A stretch of DNA of 64,000 nt from Oscillatoria sp. SIO1A7. Its GTDB lineage: Bacteria > Cyanobacteriota > Cyanobacteriia > Cyanobacteriales > Laspinemataceae. Within the stretch, counting starts at the first letter, position 1, and each line of letters opens with the position of its first letter. Positions 1-9,809 of this stretch are shown in pieces. Below the pieces are notes generated by a model. It searched no databases. It was not told the origin of the DNA and saw only the letters and a list, made by a program, of their open reading frames with translations. Location of the stretch: assembly GCA_010672965.1 (NCBI GenBank), contig JAAHFN010000028.1:55192-119191 (forward strand), written 5' to 3'. The translations under genes and the position numbers were made by a program.

Positions 1-997
1 CATAAAAGGCATACAACCCATCCTCTCGATTTACCAATGCGCTAGTGTAATGAACCCCTGGATGTCTTCCAGGTTCGTCCCCACCAATTTCTAGGGGTCT
101 GGGAATAATGCTAGTGGGTAATAGAGTCTTTTTGCTGATGAGGGTTCCGTATTGCATATATGTTCGGTTTCTCAGTTCGTACCTCGGGTCTAAGAAATCA
201 TGGATAAACAGGATGTAATGGTCTCGATCCCAAGACACTAAATTGGTGCTATTTCCTATAAATTTCCCCTTGTCATACCATTGGTAGTTGAGAGCGGCTT
301 CTAGGACTTTTTGGGTTGTTCCTCGCTCTAGGTCAATTTCCAATATGATATAGGGTTCAAAGGAATAGAGGCACATTAGAAGTCCCTCATGCATAAAAAA
401 ACTCCAGTTCTTTTCTTCGTCGAACGCTTCAAAAGGAGGCTCTAGCATCCAGCGTAAGTTCAGAGCCTGGTTTTCAAGATCGATTTCAGAAATCCCCAGA
501 CGAGACCGAACAATCCATTCCTGGCGATCGAGGAGCATATAAACGCTATGGTTGCTATAGAGTTTACCCTGATATTCAAACAAACGCCAATCTTCTGGCC
601 TACTCTTTGATGGCAACTCTGAATAATCTAAGTAAAAGCTCTCTTTGTGGGTTAGATCGTTGTTTAAGGTAAACCACAAGGGTTTTGCTTGATAGGCTAA
701 AAAGTCTCCCTGCCATACGGTTTCGTTGGGCTCGCCACGACAAAGCAGGTGAAATTTATTATCCCTATATAAAACCCCTGGATTGATCGCGCTACAAGCA
801 CTATCAGAACCAAATTGACCTGCTGTTACGATAGTTTTTTTTATTCTAATCAAGTCTCCATCTGAGTAGCATAGGGCTAATTTTTTCATCTGCTCGTAGG
901 ATGCTCTGTCTTTTACTGGGCTATCGAATTGAGCTGAATAGGAGACGGGTTTTCGACCATGATACCCATGATAGCCTCCAAGTTTACCATTGACCAT
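1..997 (-). CDS. Beta-propeller glycosidase-like protein (GH130/GH43-like), 3' end outside window
   Basis: An open minus-strand frame runs from ATG at 997 (protein starts MVNGKLGGYHGYHG) without a stop to the window edge, giving at least 332 residues, so the C-terminus is missing. Early in the protein a segment reading NPGVLYRDNKFHLLCRGEP resembles the 'NPA/NPG ... hydrophobic-L-x-R' blade motif of five-bladed propeller glycosidases and phosphorylases of the GH130/GH43 type. Later segments (SWDRDHYILFIHD; PGRHPGVHYTSALV) fit repeated propeller blades. The substrate cannot be told. No signal peptide is visible, so it is probably cytoplasmic. The upstream DNA (998-1186) is AT-rich with short direct repeats of a TTTAAATTGG-like unit. 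The open frame and amino-acid composition are clear; the family call is tentative. Confidence 0.6.
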   Translation of the reverse strand, partial: MVNGKLGGYHGYHGRKPVSYSAQFDSPVKDRASYEQMKKLALCYSDGDLIRIKKTIVTAGQFGSDSACSAINPGVLYRDNKFHLLCRGEPNETVWQGDFLAYQAKPLWFTLNNDLTHKESFYLDYSELPSKSRPEDWRLFEYQGKLYSNHSVYMLLDRQEWIVRSRLGISEIDLENQALNLRWMLEPPFEAFDEEKNWSFFMHEGLLMCLYSFEPYIILEIDLERGTTQKVLEAALNYQWYDKGKFIGNSTNLVSWDRDHYILFIHDFLDPRYELRNRTYMQYGTLISKKTLLPTSIIPRPLEIGGDEPGRHPGVHYTSALVNREDGLYAFY

Positions 998-1186
998 GTT
1001 TGTATTTGGTTTAAATTGGTTTAAATTTTAGTTGTAATGTTAAATTTAGGTTGGTTTAAATTGTAAGCTTGTTTATAGATTATTTTGCTAAAATCTTGAA
1101 TTCATTTAAGTCAAATTTACTAATATGCGCTCTTGTCCGGGAGTATTGTTTTTACCAAGTAGTCGGTAATAACAGACTACCTTGAT

Positions 1187-1328
1187 TATAGCGTTTCTCA
1201 AATAAGTGTAATTAACCAAAACGTAGGGGCGACAGCATCTCCCTTGACTATCTCTTAGCTTAAAACGGTAATTTCGTTACTGGGATGCTTCGCTCCAGAA
1301 ACCTCACATCAATTTGAGAACCGCTATA
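1187..1328. repeat. MITE-like element, TIR TATAGCGGTTCTCAAAT type (copy 1)
   Basis: The left end TATAGCGTTTCTCAAAT and the right end ATTTGAGAACCGCTATA form terminal inverted repeats. Inside is a second inverted pair (GTAGGGGCGACAGCAT and GATGCTTCGCTCCAG). A near-identical element of the same length lies at 17626-17765 and a shorter one at 62057-62152. No coding capacity, so mobilisation in trans is inferred. Confidence 0.75.
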
Positions 1329-1335
1329 TTCGAGG

Positions 1336-1449
1336 TATTTCCTCGAACCCACTTTCCGCACGATTATTGACTATATTCTCAAGAACGACCGCTGTAATCC
1401 ATTTCGTTCGAGATTACAATTATGTTTGTCGTGCGAAATGTGGGCTCGA
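1336..1449. repeat. Imperfect long inverted repeat
   Basis: CGAACCCACTTTCCGCACGA at 1336-1357 pairs imperfectly with TCGTGCGAAATGTGGGCTCG at about 1429-1448. It lies between the MITE at 1187 and the hairpin at 1461. It may be another small element or a folded RNA; no gene is seen in it. Confidence 0.4.
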
Positions 1450-1460
1450 TCTCCGAGGGC

Positions 1461-1500
1461 GAAAATCATTATTCAACTATCGAGTTGAATAATGATTTTC
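1461..1500 (-). terminator. Perfect 18-bp hairpin just after the vWA gene stop
   Basis: GAAAATCATTATTCAACT (1461-1478) and its exact complement (1483-1500) are separated by a 4-nt loop. It starts 7 nt downstream of the stop of the minus-strand vWA gene. The stem is AT-rich and lacks a clear U-run, so it may act as a 3' stabiliser or a weak terminator. Confidence 0.5.
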
Positions 1501-1507
1501 TAGGAAA

Positions 1508-3397
1508 TTATTTCTGATTGCCAAAGTTGACATCAGAAACGACTTCATCTTCGCCAAGGGTTATCTTGGCAAATCCACCGGCTGGGGCAGTTTGAGTGAA
1601 ACCGGGCTCAACAACTTCCCGCACGACATAATCGCCTGGAGCCAAGTCCGTAAATTGATACAACCCATCGACATCAGTTACTTGACTGGGTTCGCTTGCA
1701 TCAAGGGCGCCATTGTCATTCAAGTCTAGGTAGATAGTTACATTAGGTAAAACAGGTTCTAAACCACCGCTAGAGGAGGAACTTGTTGTCCCTTGTCGGC
1801 CACTAAAGACATTGAGTAGCTCATCAATGGAAGTGAAAATGGTGGCTCGGGGGTCAACCTTTTGTAAGGTAGGTAATGTAGCTCCTGAGCCGGCTCCAAA
1901 CGCAGTGACATTTACATTGGCATTGCGCAAGCTGCTGGCTGCGGAAGGATAATAGGGGACGTCTGGATTGTTAGGTTCTCCATCAGAAATAAAGACCACA
2001 TTGGCTTTACCCGTTGGTGTGTTTAAGGATTGTATAATGCTTTGAGCTAACTTCAAGGCAGGAGAATAATAAGTATAACCTCTTCCTTGGAGAGAAGACA
2101 GAACGTCTTGAACGTCGGGAATACCGTTGTTATCGTTATCGGCTGCTGGAGCTGTGGCTAATTGAGGTCCAGGGGTGCTTGGATCCATATCAGCTTGATA
2201 CGCATCGCCATTAAAAGAGACGATCGCGACTTTCCCCGTATCGCCGTACCCTTGCTGGATGATTTGCTCGTTCAACGCAATAAAGCCAGCTATTTCGCCG
2301 TCGATAATGTCATCGCTCTGACCATCATTGTTCAAATCTCCCACGGAACTGCCTTGAAATTTCCCATTTTCCGTGCTGCCAGACACATCTATTACAAAAA
2401 CAACATCAGGGGGATTTCCCACAACAAGGGTCTCCCGCTTCCCATTGCCATTGATGTCATCCCACTTGAGTCCTTGGATTTTACCCTTATAATCTTTGGC
2501 AGGACAGGGTTGGAGAGAAATCGGAGTCGTGCTAATTTCAGCAAAATCAAAGGCCAAATACGGGTCACACCTGTTGTCGGGACAAGGATCGGATTTATCG
2601 TTGGAAGTTTTAAACTTGGCATTCAAGAAACCAATCCAATAACCAGATTCCCCATTCGCGTCACCATCACTAAAGACTCGAGAAAACTCTAAAGGAACCA
2701 CTACGGGCATAATAATACCATCTTGCTCCTTGTCCTTGGGAGAAGCTTGTACTTCTTGCCCTATCATTTTATCGTAATTACTATCTTTGTGAATTACTTG
2801 TGCGGTTTTGACATCAAAGTCTCCATACATCATGTTCAAGAACAAGGGCGTACCTTTTGGTAGCTTATCTTTAGCTACCTTAAATCGGAACTCGAAAAGA
2901 GCATTGTTAGGTACTTCAGGATCGCCATCGGGGAAGGGATGGCCATGAGTTGGAAAACTTTTGTAGCCGAAGGACTTACCCAAAGACAGGTCTGTATAAT
3001 CCGAGCCTTTACTACCTGTATCTATAAATCCTTCACCTGTGGTCAAAGTATTAGCGACTTCTGCATCGGAACGATTATCAAAGGGATCGCCACCATCTCG
3101 GTTGCTGATTTTGTTGTCCCCATTGAAATCTGGAAGAAAGTCTTGAACAGTTAAAACGCCTTTCCCATCTAGGTTAACGGGACCACCGGAAGCGGCAGTC
3201 AAACCTTTGCCATCACCAAAGCCAAATCCGTCTTGGTCGCCAATCCGAATAGCGGTAAAGGGATAGGGGTAAGTTGTACAGCAGTCCTGAGCCAAGGCAG
3301 GGCTGGAAACCGAAAAGAAAAGACCTAACACTAGCACGAAAGCTAGCAAGAAAGCACTTATGGTTGACCTGAATAAATGGTCTATAGCTATTTTCAT
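1508..3397 (-). CDS. Secreted von Willebrand factor A domain protein with SdrD-B-like C-terminus
   Basis: 629 residues from ATG at 3397. Residues 1-37 form a Sec signal peptide (hydrophobic core, then SSPALAQ), so the product is exported. Residues about 40-330 are a Gly/Asp-rich domain containing dockerin-like segments (DFNGDNKISNRDGG; DINGNGKRE) that could bind calcium. At about 330 a vWA domain begins with a MIDAS motif D-V-S-G-S, followed by the rest of the fold and another Asp-rich loop. The last 85 residues (IYLDLNDNGALD...DGLYQFTDLAPGDYVVREV) match the SdrD-B/Cna-B-like surface repeat pattern. A role in adhesion or extracellular matrix is inferred. The gene stands alone, with a hairpin right after its stop and no obvious operon partner. 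Confidence 0.8.
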   Translation of the reverse strand: MKIAIDHLFRSTISAFLLAFVLVLGLFFSVSSPALAQDCCTTYPYPFTAIRIGDQDGFGFGDGKGLTAASGGPVNLDGKGVLTVQDFLPDFNGDNKISNRDGGDPFDNRSDAEVANTLTTGEGFIDTGSKGSDYTDLSLGKSFGYKSFPTHGHPFPDGDPEVPNNALFEFRFKVAKDKLPKGTPLFLNMMYGDFDVKTAQVIHKDSNYDKMIGQEVQASPKDKEQDGIIMPVVVPLEFSRVFSDGDANGESGYWIGFLNAKFKTSNDKSDPCPDNRCDPYLAFDFAEISTTPISLQPCPAKDYKGKIQGLKWDDINGNGKRETLVVGNPPDVVFVIDVSGSTENGKFQGSSVGDLNNDGQSDDIIDGEIAGFIALNEQIIQQGYGDTGKVAIVSFNGDAYQADMDPSTPGPQLATAPAADNDNNGIPDVQDVLSSLQGRGYTYYSPALKLAQSIIQSLNTPTGKANVVFISDGEPNNPDVPYYPSAASSLRNANVNVTAFGAGSGATLPTLQKVDPRATIFTSIDELLNVFSGRQGTTSSSSSGGLEPVLPNVTIYLDLNDNGALDASEPSQVTDVDGLYQFTDLAPGDYVVREVVEPGFTQTAPAGGFAKITLGEDEVVSDVNFGNQK

Positions 3398-3455
3398 CGG
3401 CGTTCAAACTTTAGTTACTGATGTTTGCAGCTTGGGCAGCTTAGTCACTTAAGCA

Positions 3456-3651
3456 GGACTTACGCTTTCTCGTCGTTCTATCGCTACATTTAGCGTCTGG
3501 TGCTTGGCAGCGCACCCTACTGGCGCTACAGATCTAATTTAGTGCAATAGATTTTGGGTAAAAGCTTTGAAAGATAAGCGTTTCTCTCTGAATGCTAATG
3601 CACCATTTTAGCTCTGTCGCGCCACTACATTTGGATTCGATGCGTAAGTCC
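3456..3651. repeat. MITE-like element with GGACTTACGC termini
   Basis: Begins with GGACTTACGC and ends with GCGTAAGTCC, about 196 bp. Elements with the same termini occur at 14305-14386, 39385-39504 and 44087-44173, with differing interiors. No ORF. Confidence 0.65.
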
Positions 3652-4476
3652 TGTTAAGCCTGTTAAGTCAAGATTAAGTCAAACGATGTTTCGACTCTCG
3701 CTCTATCTCCTATCTCGTTCGACTCTATTATTCTCTCAATGAGCGCGGTCGGTGGGCTGCATGGGTTTCTGGGGTCCGCGCATTCCAATCCAATATTTTT
3801 TTTATAGCAAAAGCTATCTCGGGAATGCTGTCGCCCCTACGTCCCGGGTCCTCTTGAATGCCAAATCTAAAAAACATACCCTTGAAAGAGTCCCCACAGT
3901 CCCTTGTCTCCTTGCTCCTGTAGCAGTATAGTTATTTTCACTATTGACTATGCAAAACTCCCGATCCGTCGGGGTTTGGCGTAGCTCTGAGAGCCTCGTA
4001 TTCTTGCTTTATTCGTATTTATAACACTATTTCATTTTGTTTTTATATATTTTTTTTAGATTTTATATGACTTTTTTACATTTTCCAAGAAAATACAGGG
4101 CCTTATTCAATAAATTTTAGGGGCCAAATAATTATCTAAGCTACAGGGAATCCTACAGGGAATAGAGAGTGGGAGCATTTCAATTTCGTAAACTGCCGCC
4201 TGACGCCTAAAGGCGCGGCTACACAAACAAAGCCCTCCGGGCTCCTCCATTACAAAAGTGAAATGCTCCCTAGAGAGTAGGGAATTGGGCACCCCCAGAG
4301 CGGCCAGTGTAAAACATGCGATATAGCAGTAAGCAATCAGCAAGAGAGCAGTCATGCGATCGGCACAAGCCTTGCCGTTACTAGCCTTGGCGAGATTTGA
4401 ACTGTCCTAACTTTAATGCGTAGTGCTATATCTGATGAATATAGATCTGCTGGGCTGGCGCTAAACGGTCCAACTA

Positions 4477-4613
4477 ATATCAAATCCGGTTAAACAGTCA
4501 CAGTTTGTAGGGGCGGTGCCCCCGGGAGCGCCCCGGCCGTCTCGGGAGTGTCTGGGGCGCTCCCGGGGGCACCGCCCCTACGGGATTTATGCGTAATTAA
4601 CCGGATTTGATAT
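4477..4613. repeat. MITE-like element with ATATCAAATCCGGTTAA termini
   Basis: The 17-nt ends at 4477-4493 and 4597-4613 are exact inverted repeats. The interior is a strong GC-rich hairpin (GTAGGGGCGGTGCCCCCGGG and its complement). A related GC hairpin without these ends lies at 52868-52933, and degenerate termini flank 24903-25052. Confidence 0.75.
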
Positions 4614-4769
4614 AAGAAGCGACATGGGATCTTATAGGGACCCAATTTGTTGTTTTTTCTTAGGGACTAAAAAAGCCGGTTTCTGGGCTTGAATGCGATT
4701 CTCAGAAGTGGAGACGCTTCGGAATCCCCCTACGGGGAGAGAGGGGAGAGGGGAGAGAGGAAAATTTTC

Positions 4770-7700
4770 CTACCAAGGACTGCCAATCATAGTAAAGCCC
4801 GCCCAATAATAAGGATGGCTTAAAGAGCGATCGCCTAGTTCTGCTAGTTCCGCTGGCAAAGGGATATTACCAAAAGTTCCGATTAGCTCGCCATTTTCCA
4901 AACGGACATTTTCTTCAATCATGGCAGTCTGTGCTTTTCTCAAAGCTTCGGCTTTAATGGGAACCGATCGCAACTGGTGATAAAGTTCGCTCATCAGGCT
5001 CAAAGTTCCAGTATCGTTTGCATACCAAAGACTAGCCAAGGCTGACTTGACCCCCGCTTGAACTGCCAATCCAGCAAAACCGTATTCTGCCTCTGCATCT
5101 CCCACCGCCGTGCGACAGGCGCTCAGCACTAATAACTCCACCTTTGGCTCGTTCCATTTCAGCTCTCGCATCCGCTCTAAGTGCAACTTGCCATCCCATA
5201 ATTGAAGATAGGAGTTTTCTTCTTGGCCGGACTTAAATTGCCCGTGAGTCGCCAAGTGAATAATTCCGAATGGCTTATTTTCTCGCTGTTGCTTGAGATT
5301 GTCTAGGGTAAACTCTTGGTTGAGAAAGGCTTGACTTTCGTGCCAGCCTTCGGCGATCGTGGTGATTTCCACGGGTACGGCTGGCAAAGGATTTTTGTCT
5401 TCAAATTCAGATACACCCATTGCCAATACCGAGGCATTTTTGATATCTGCATAGCGAGCATCGGTCAAATGGAGGCTGGGAGTCAGACTGATATTATATT
5501 TTTGAATCAAAAATTCTTGGCCGTCGTGCAAGGCGGCTAAAGGCAGAGTGCGCAAGCCCCTGTCCATACTAAAAATTAGGGTATCGATGCCTAATTCTTC
5601 AAGCTCTTGCTCTAGAGGAGCGACGAACCAATTATAGAGTTTTTGGGAGGATGGCAAGTAGCTTTTAGTACGGCGTCGAGTCGGATCGGTTATTTGGCGC
5701 TTAAATGCTTGCACTTGTTCTAAGAGTGCGGCTCGATGGGCTGCGGGGACGCTTTTGTGAATGGGCTCGCCTCCGGGCGGAACTAAGACTAAATCTAATT
5801 GTTGCGGTCGGGTAAATATATACATAATAGCGGCCTTGGCAGCGGTGGAGTCGGCCATTTCGCTCAGCTTATCCTGGATTTGGATAAATGTCGGATAAGG
5901 GTTGTTGTATTTTTGCCGCAAGTAGTCTTCAAAGTCTTTACTAAAGAAAAAGTCTATTTGACGGACCGCCAGAGCTAGATTTTCTTCATCTAGAAAACGC
6001 TCTATGTCTAGGCGAGTATTGAGGTTCACAATTTGCTGGTTACCTCCGAATAGTTCGGGGGAAAGGCGATCGCTACTCCTCATCCCAGATATGCTGCGCT
6101 CTTCTGCGGAGCGATATAAAAAGTCAATCGGGTTGCTCGCGCTAGTTTCTCGGTTAAACTCTCGGTTAGTAACAGGAGCGATCGCTTCCGTTGTTTCTGC
6201 GATTGCTCCTGGGTTATTGGGCGCGATCGCCAGATTTAAATTTGGATTATTGGGCGCTCGATTATTGGGCGCTCGATTATTGGGCGCTGGATTTGGCGTT
6301 AAATTAGCTGTAGTAGCTTGAGTCTGTTCTGAAATTGGCGCTGGATTATTGAGCGGTAGATTATTAGGTGCTGGATTATTTGCAGTTTGGTTATTTTGAT
6401 TTTGATTGGGGGCGAGCGCTCTTATTGGTGCTGGGTTATTTGCACTTTGATTATTTTGATTTTGATTGGGCGCGAGCGCTCTTATTGGTGCTGGGTTATT
6501 TGCACTTTGATTATTTGCAGTTTGATTATTGGGGGCGAGCGCTCTTATTGGTGCTGGGTTATTTGCACTTTGATTATTTGCAGTTTGATTATTGGGCGCG
6601 ATCGCTTGATTATTTGGCCTTGGGTTAGCAGGCGCGAGCGCGTTATTAAAATTTGGATTATTAGGCGCTGGGTTAGCAGGCGTTGGATTAGCAGGCGCGA
6701 TCGCTTGATTATTTGGCCTTGGGCTAACGGGCGCGATCGCTGCAGTTATTGGCGCTGCTGGCGAACTTTCTGGCGCAGAAGTTGGCGAACTGTCGGCTTC
6801 TGAAGCCCCTAAAGTAGCAGAATCACTGACAAAAGAAGGAAGAACGGGATTGTCTGGCGTTGGTGGTATTCTTGCTGGTTCGGAGCTTGCTGGTTCGGAG
6901 CTTGCTGGTTCGGAGCTTGCTGGTTCGGAGCTTGCTGGTTCGGGAGCTGTGGAATTTCCTGGATTCCCGGAATTGCTCGTTTCCGAATCCCCCGAATTGC
7001 TTACCTCCGAATCCCCCGAATTGCTCGTTTCCGAATCCCCCGAATTGCTCGTTTCCGAATCCCCCGAATTGCTTGTTTCCGAATCCCCCGAATTGCTTGT
7101 CTCCGAATCGCCCGAATTGCTTGTTTCCGAATCCCCCGAATTGCTCGTTTCCGAATCCCCCGAATTGCTCGTTTCCGAATCCCCCGAATTGCTTGTCTCC
7201 GAGTTGCCGGAGTTGTCCCCTAAATTATTAGCATCGATCGTTTCCGAGTTGCCGGAGTTATCCCCTAAATTATTAGCATTCCTCGTTTCCGAATTTACGA
7301 GATTGATAGGAATAACGCTTTCGATGTTGAATATTCCCTGAGTGCCAGTCGCTTGATTGGTATCGATATCTACAAAAACCTCACTCTGATAAGCGGAGTA
7401 GTCTAGAGTATCGTTACCGAGCCAACCATCAATATTGCCATCGATCGCCGCATTATCGCTAAATATAAAAGTGTCATTTTTATCGCCGCCGGTCAGATTT
7501 TCTATATTTTGAAAAGTTAAACCGTTAGGGTACTCCTCGATACTACCGCTACCCATACCTGTAATTTTCCAAGTTGAGTTGCGATTGGGTCCAACAAGAG
7601 TAGAACCGCCAGCAATAATTACAGGAGCATTAAAGCTAGCCCCATTGTTCAGGGTCACCCTTCCCGTTCCCTCTGCAATACCGATTTCTATTGACTCAAA

Positions 7701-9809
7701 CCCAGCGATCGCTTGTAGCTCGGTCTCGTTTAAATCCAAACCAGAGGTAACGCTATATCCGCCAAGTTCGATATTTTGGCTGACAGTTCCCGGCTGCAAA
7801 AACAACTTGCCCGTCCCGCTTATTGAATCTACCTCGCCAAAATTAATCGCATTCCCGGTTACAGTTAAATTTCTCGTTTTTACAGTTCCCGTTATATCGA
7901 CCAATCCGCTGCCAGCGTCTAAATTAATCTCTCCCCCATTTGCATTGGTAGAAGTAGTATTTAGATGGCCAACTATAATATCGCCGCCCAAACTTATCAG
8001 TTCTATGTTACCCCCATTGTCTGGGGCAGAAGTATCAATTCTGCCGACAGCTATACGAGTGCCGAAAATATTTATATCTCTCCCTGGCGCTCGAATCTCG
8101 TCTTCTGAGTTCATCAGAAAATTCCCTTGGCCGCTGCGATCGGCATCAGCTATAAAGGCGATCGCTCCATCTCCGGCAGCAAACTTCAAGGTATTGTCGC
8201 TCAACTTCTCAATCGTAATATCGTTAGTCGCTTGTAGAATTAGATTCGCATCTTGCGCCAAGGATTCCAAAGTCTCTTCGTAGATAATAAAAACCGACCC
8301 AGGTTGTTCTGCTTGCAATACCTCGGGAAGCGTTGTATCGTCATTTCCCCTTCTCGAACCGTTTTTAATTTCGATATCCTCGGGATCGAGCAGCAAAGTG
8401 CCCAAATTGCCCAAACTGTCGTTATTGCCACTGAGGTTTACAGATCCCTCAAAAATTAAGCTTCCTTCGCTCGATATCTCCACAAAACCGCCATTGGATA
8501 GGCTGCCATTGGATGCGCCCTCATTGGATAGGCTGCTATTGGATGCACTACCATTGGATATCTCGGGGGCAGAGTCGAGAGAAGATTCCTCACTTTCCAG
8601 GACGCCCCGAGCAGTAACGGTGCCGGAGAAATAGTTTATTTCATCTGCCCAAACAACGACCGTACCGCCATTGCCATTTACAAGAGCGTCGGCAGAAATG
8701 ACAGAATCGTTGCTGACAAAAACGCGCTGGGCGTTGGGAATAGCGCCCCGGCCTTCAATGTCTCCGCCAATCCTTATTTTACCGCCGCCAAAACTGCCAG
8801 AAGCATCAATATTGGCCTCAATTACGGCTATTTTTTCTGCAAAAATATCGATCGTACCGCCCAGACTATCGCTAGCTGTTTCTAATTTACCGCTAACAAT
8901 CGCCGTGCCCGGTTCGGCAGGGATGCCAACAGTCGAACCCGTGAGAAAAATAGTGCCATCGTCGCTTACACTTGCAGCGATCGCGTGACCTGTTTTTATA
9001 AAACCTTCGGTCAGCAGTTGCGGCAAATCTAAAGGGTTTATTGGCACATCCATGCCCGCGCCGATTTCCGCCATTGGCTCTATTTCCAAATTCAGAAGCA
9101 TCCCTTCCTGGCGGATTAGCACCCTACTTTTTCCGGGCACTACATTTATAGAGATATTGCCCCCGGGAGCCGAGATATTGCCAGTATTAGTAACAGTGCC
9201 GCCTATCAGATTTAAATTTTCTCCGGGGGAAACTGCCAAAGTTCCCGCATTAACAATACCTCCGGGAAATTCCATATTGAAGAGAAAGCTATTTGGCTCT
9301 CCGACTAAAGCTTGATAATTATTCTCGCTCCAGACATCGAACAAGCCTCCGTTGAAGCCAACGCCCCGAGCTGTAGTTGCCACAAAAGACCCGGGCAGTT
9401 GCAAGCGAGCAGTGGAGCCAAAGATTATTCCTGCTGGATTAAGCAAGAAAAGGTTGGCATTGCCCCCGGTTATCTGGAGAGTGCCATTAATTATAGAAGG
9501 ATTGCCAGCATTAACCCGAGTTAAAATGTTGCGAATAGAGGGGCTGGAGATAAAATTAGCAATTTCGCCTTCGGGGAGATTGAATTCGCTAAAACTATGA
9601 AAGAGATTATCCCCTTGTGCCGATAGCTGCCCTCCGCTAATATCGTGGCGATCGCCCTCGCGGCTAACGCTAGTTTCGCTACCATCCGTCGCCGGCACGA
9701 GGGGCATAGCCTCCGCCGGAAGCCAAAAAATGCTCCGGCTAACACCGAGCATTGCGAACATTGCGGTCAATAGGGCGGTAGCGATGGGAATTACCCGAAA
9801 TGACTTCAT
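4770..9809 (-). CDS. Giant secreted protein: TPS (filamentous haemagglutinin N-terminal) domain fused to CHAT protease
   Basis: 1679 residues from ATG at 9809 (an upstream TTG at 9881 would add 24 residues; ATG is preferred because the signal peptide then begins at MKSFRVIPIATALL). After the signal peptide comes a two-partner-secretion domain of about 250 residues (FHSFSEFNLPEGEIANF; NLFLLNPAGIIFG), then beta-helix-like repeats, then a long low-complexity region made of about ten SETSNSGD octapeptides, SEPAS pentapeptides and Asn/Pro/Ala-rich repeats. The last 340 residues are a CHAT (caspase-HetF-associated) domain with catalytic His in LATHGQF (about residue 1522) and Cys in LSACRTA (about 1565). 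TPS domains are exported through a TpsB outer-membrane pore, so this is probably a surface or secreted protease. No tpsB-like gene is in the window. The DUF928 gene follows upstream. Confidence 0.88.
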   Translation of the reverse strand: MKSFRVIPIATALLTAMFAMLGVSRSIFWLPAEAMPLVPATDGSETSVSREGDRHDISGGQLSAQGDNLFHSFSEFNLPEGEIANFISSPSIRNILTRVNAGNPSIINGTLQITGGNANLFLLNPAGIIFGSTARLQLPGSFVATTARGVGFNGGLFDVWSENNYQALVGEPNSFLFNMEFPGGIVNAGTLAVSPGENLNLIGGTVTNTGNISAPGGNISINVVPGKSRVLIRQEGMLLNLEIEPMAEIGAGMDVPINPLDLPQLLTEGFIKTGHAIAASVSDDGTIFLTGSTVGIPAEPGTAIVSGKLETASDSLGGTIDIFAEKIAVIEANIDASGSFGGGKIRIGGDIEGRGAIPNAQRVFVSNDSVISADALVNGNGGTVVVWADEINYFSGTVTARGVLESEESSLDSAPEISNGSASNSSLSNEGASNGSLSNGGFVEISSEGSLIFEGSVNLSGNNDSLGNLGTLLLDPEDIEIKNGSRRGNDDTTLPEVLQAEQPGSVFIIYEETLESLAQDANLILQATNDITIEKLSDNTLKFAAGDGAIAFIADADRSGQGNFLMNSEDEIRAPGRDINIFGTRIAVGRIDTSAPDNGGNIELISLGGDIIVGHLNTTSTNANGGEINLDAGSGLVDITGTVKTRNLTVTGNAINFGEVDSISGTGKLFLQPGTVSQNIELGGYSVTSGLDLNETELQAIAGFESIEIGIAEGTGRVTLNNGASFNAPVIIAGGSTLVGPNRNSTWKITGMGSGSIEEYPNGLTFQNIENLTGGDKNDTFIFSDNAAIDGNIDGWLGNDTLDYSAYQSEVFVDIDTNQATGTQGIFNIESVIPINLVNSETRNANNLGDNSGNSETIDANNLGDNSGNSETSNSGDSETSNSGDSETSNSGDSETSNSGDSETSNSGDSETSNSGDSETSNSGDSETSNSGDSEVSNSGDSETSNSGNPGNSTAPEPASSEPASSEPASSEPASSEPARIPPTPDNPVLPSFVSDSATLGASEADSSPTSAPESSPAAPITAAIAPVSPRPNNQAIAPANPTPANPAPNNPNFNNALAPANPRPNNQAIAPNNQTANNQSANNPAPIRALAPNNQTANNQSANNPAPIRALAPNQNQNNQSANNPAPIRALAPNQNQNNQTANNPAPNNLPLNNPAPISEQTQATTANLTPNPAPNNRAPNNRAPNNPNLNLAIAPNNPGAIAETTEAIAPVTNREFNRETSASNPIDFLYRSAEERSISGMRSSDRLSPELFGGNQQIVNLNTRLDIERFLDEENLALAVRQIDFFFSKDFEDYLRQKYNNPYPTFIQIQDKLSEMADSTAAKAAIMYIFTRPQQLDLVLVPPGGEPIHKSVPAAHRAALLEQVQAFKRQITDPTRRRTKSYLPSSQKLYNWFVAPLEQELEELGIDTLIFSMDRGLRTLPLAALHDGQEFLIQKYNISLTPSLHLTDARYADIKNASVLAMGVSEFEDKNPLPAVPVEITTIAEGWHESQAFLNQEFTLDNLKQQRENKPFGIIHLATHGQFKSGQEENSYLQLWDGKLHLERMRELKWNEPKVELLVLSACRTAVGDAEAEYGFAGLAVQAGVKSALASLWYANDTGTLSLMSELYHQLRSVPIKAEALRKAQTAMIEENVRLENGELIGTFGNIPLPAELAELGDRSLSHPYYWAGFTMIGSPW
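6860..7210. repeat. Tandem coding repeats (24-bp and 15-bp units) inside the TPS-CHAT gene
   Basis: On the plus strand a 24-bp unit (TCCGAATCCCCCGAATTGCT plus four bases) is repeated about ten times between 6970 and 7210, encoding the octapeptide SETSNSGD on the minus strand. A 15-bp unit (CTTGCTGGTTCGGAG) is repeated five times at about 6872-6945, encoding SEPAS. Reading frame is kept, so copy number can vary without breaking the protein. Confidence 0.9.

Larger units (their letters stand above)
3398..4769. other. Gene-free repeat-rich intergenic region
   Basis: 1.37 kb without a convincing gene. It holds a GGACTTACGC-type element (3456-3651), a fragment of the GTAGGGGCGACAGCAT core family near 3795-3840, an AT-rich stretch at 4010-4080 and the ATATCAAATCCGGTTAA-type inverted element at 4477-4613. 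An 82-codon minus-strand frame at 4107-4355 has repeat-like composition and no recognisable features. Confidence 0.6.

Noticed and set aside
4107..4355. 82-codon minus-strand frame
   Set aside because: Crosses repeat-family sequence, has no ribosome site or recognisable domain.
6970..7210. Possible CRISPR-like array
   Set aside because: Units are contiguous 24-bp coding repeats with no unique spacers and no cas genes nearby.
6850..7341. 163-codon plus-strand frame made of SESPELLV repeats
   Set aside because: Antisense reading of the 24-bp repeats in the TPS-CHAT gene; open only because the repeat unit is a multiple of three.
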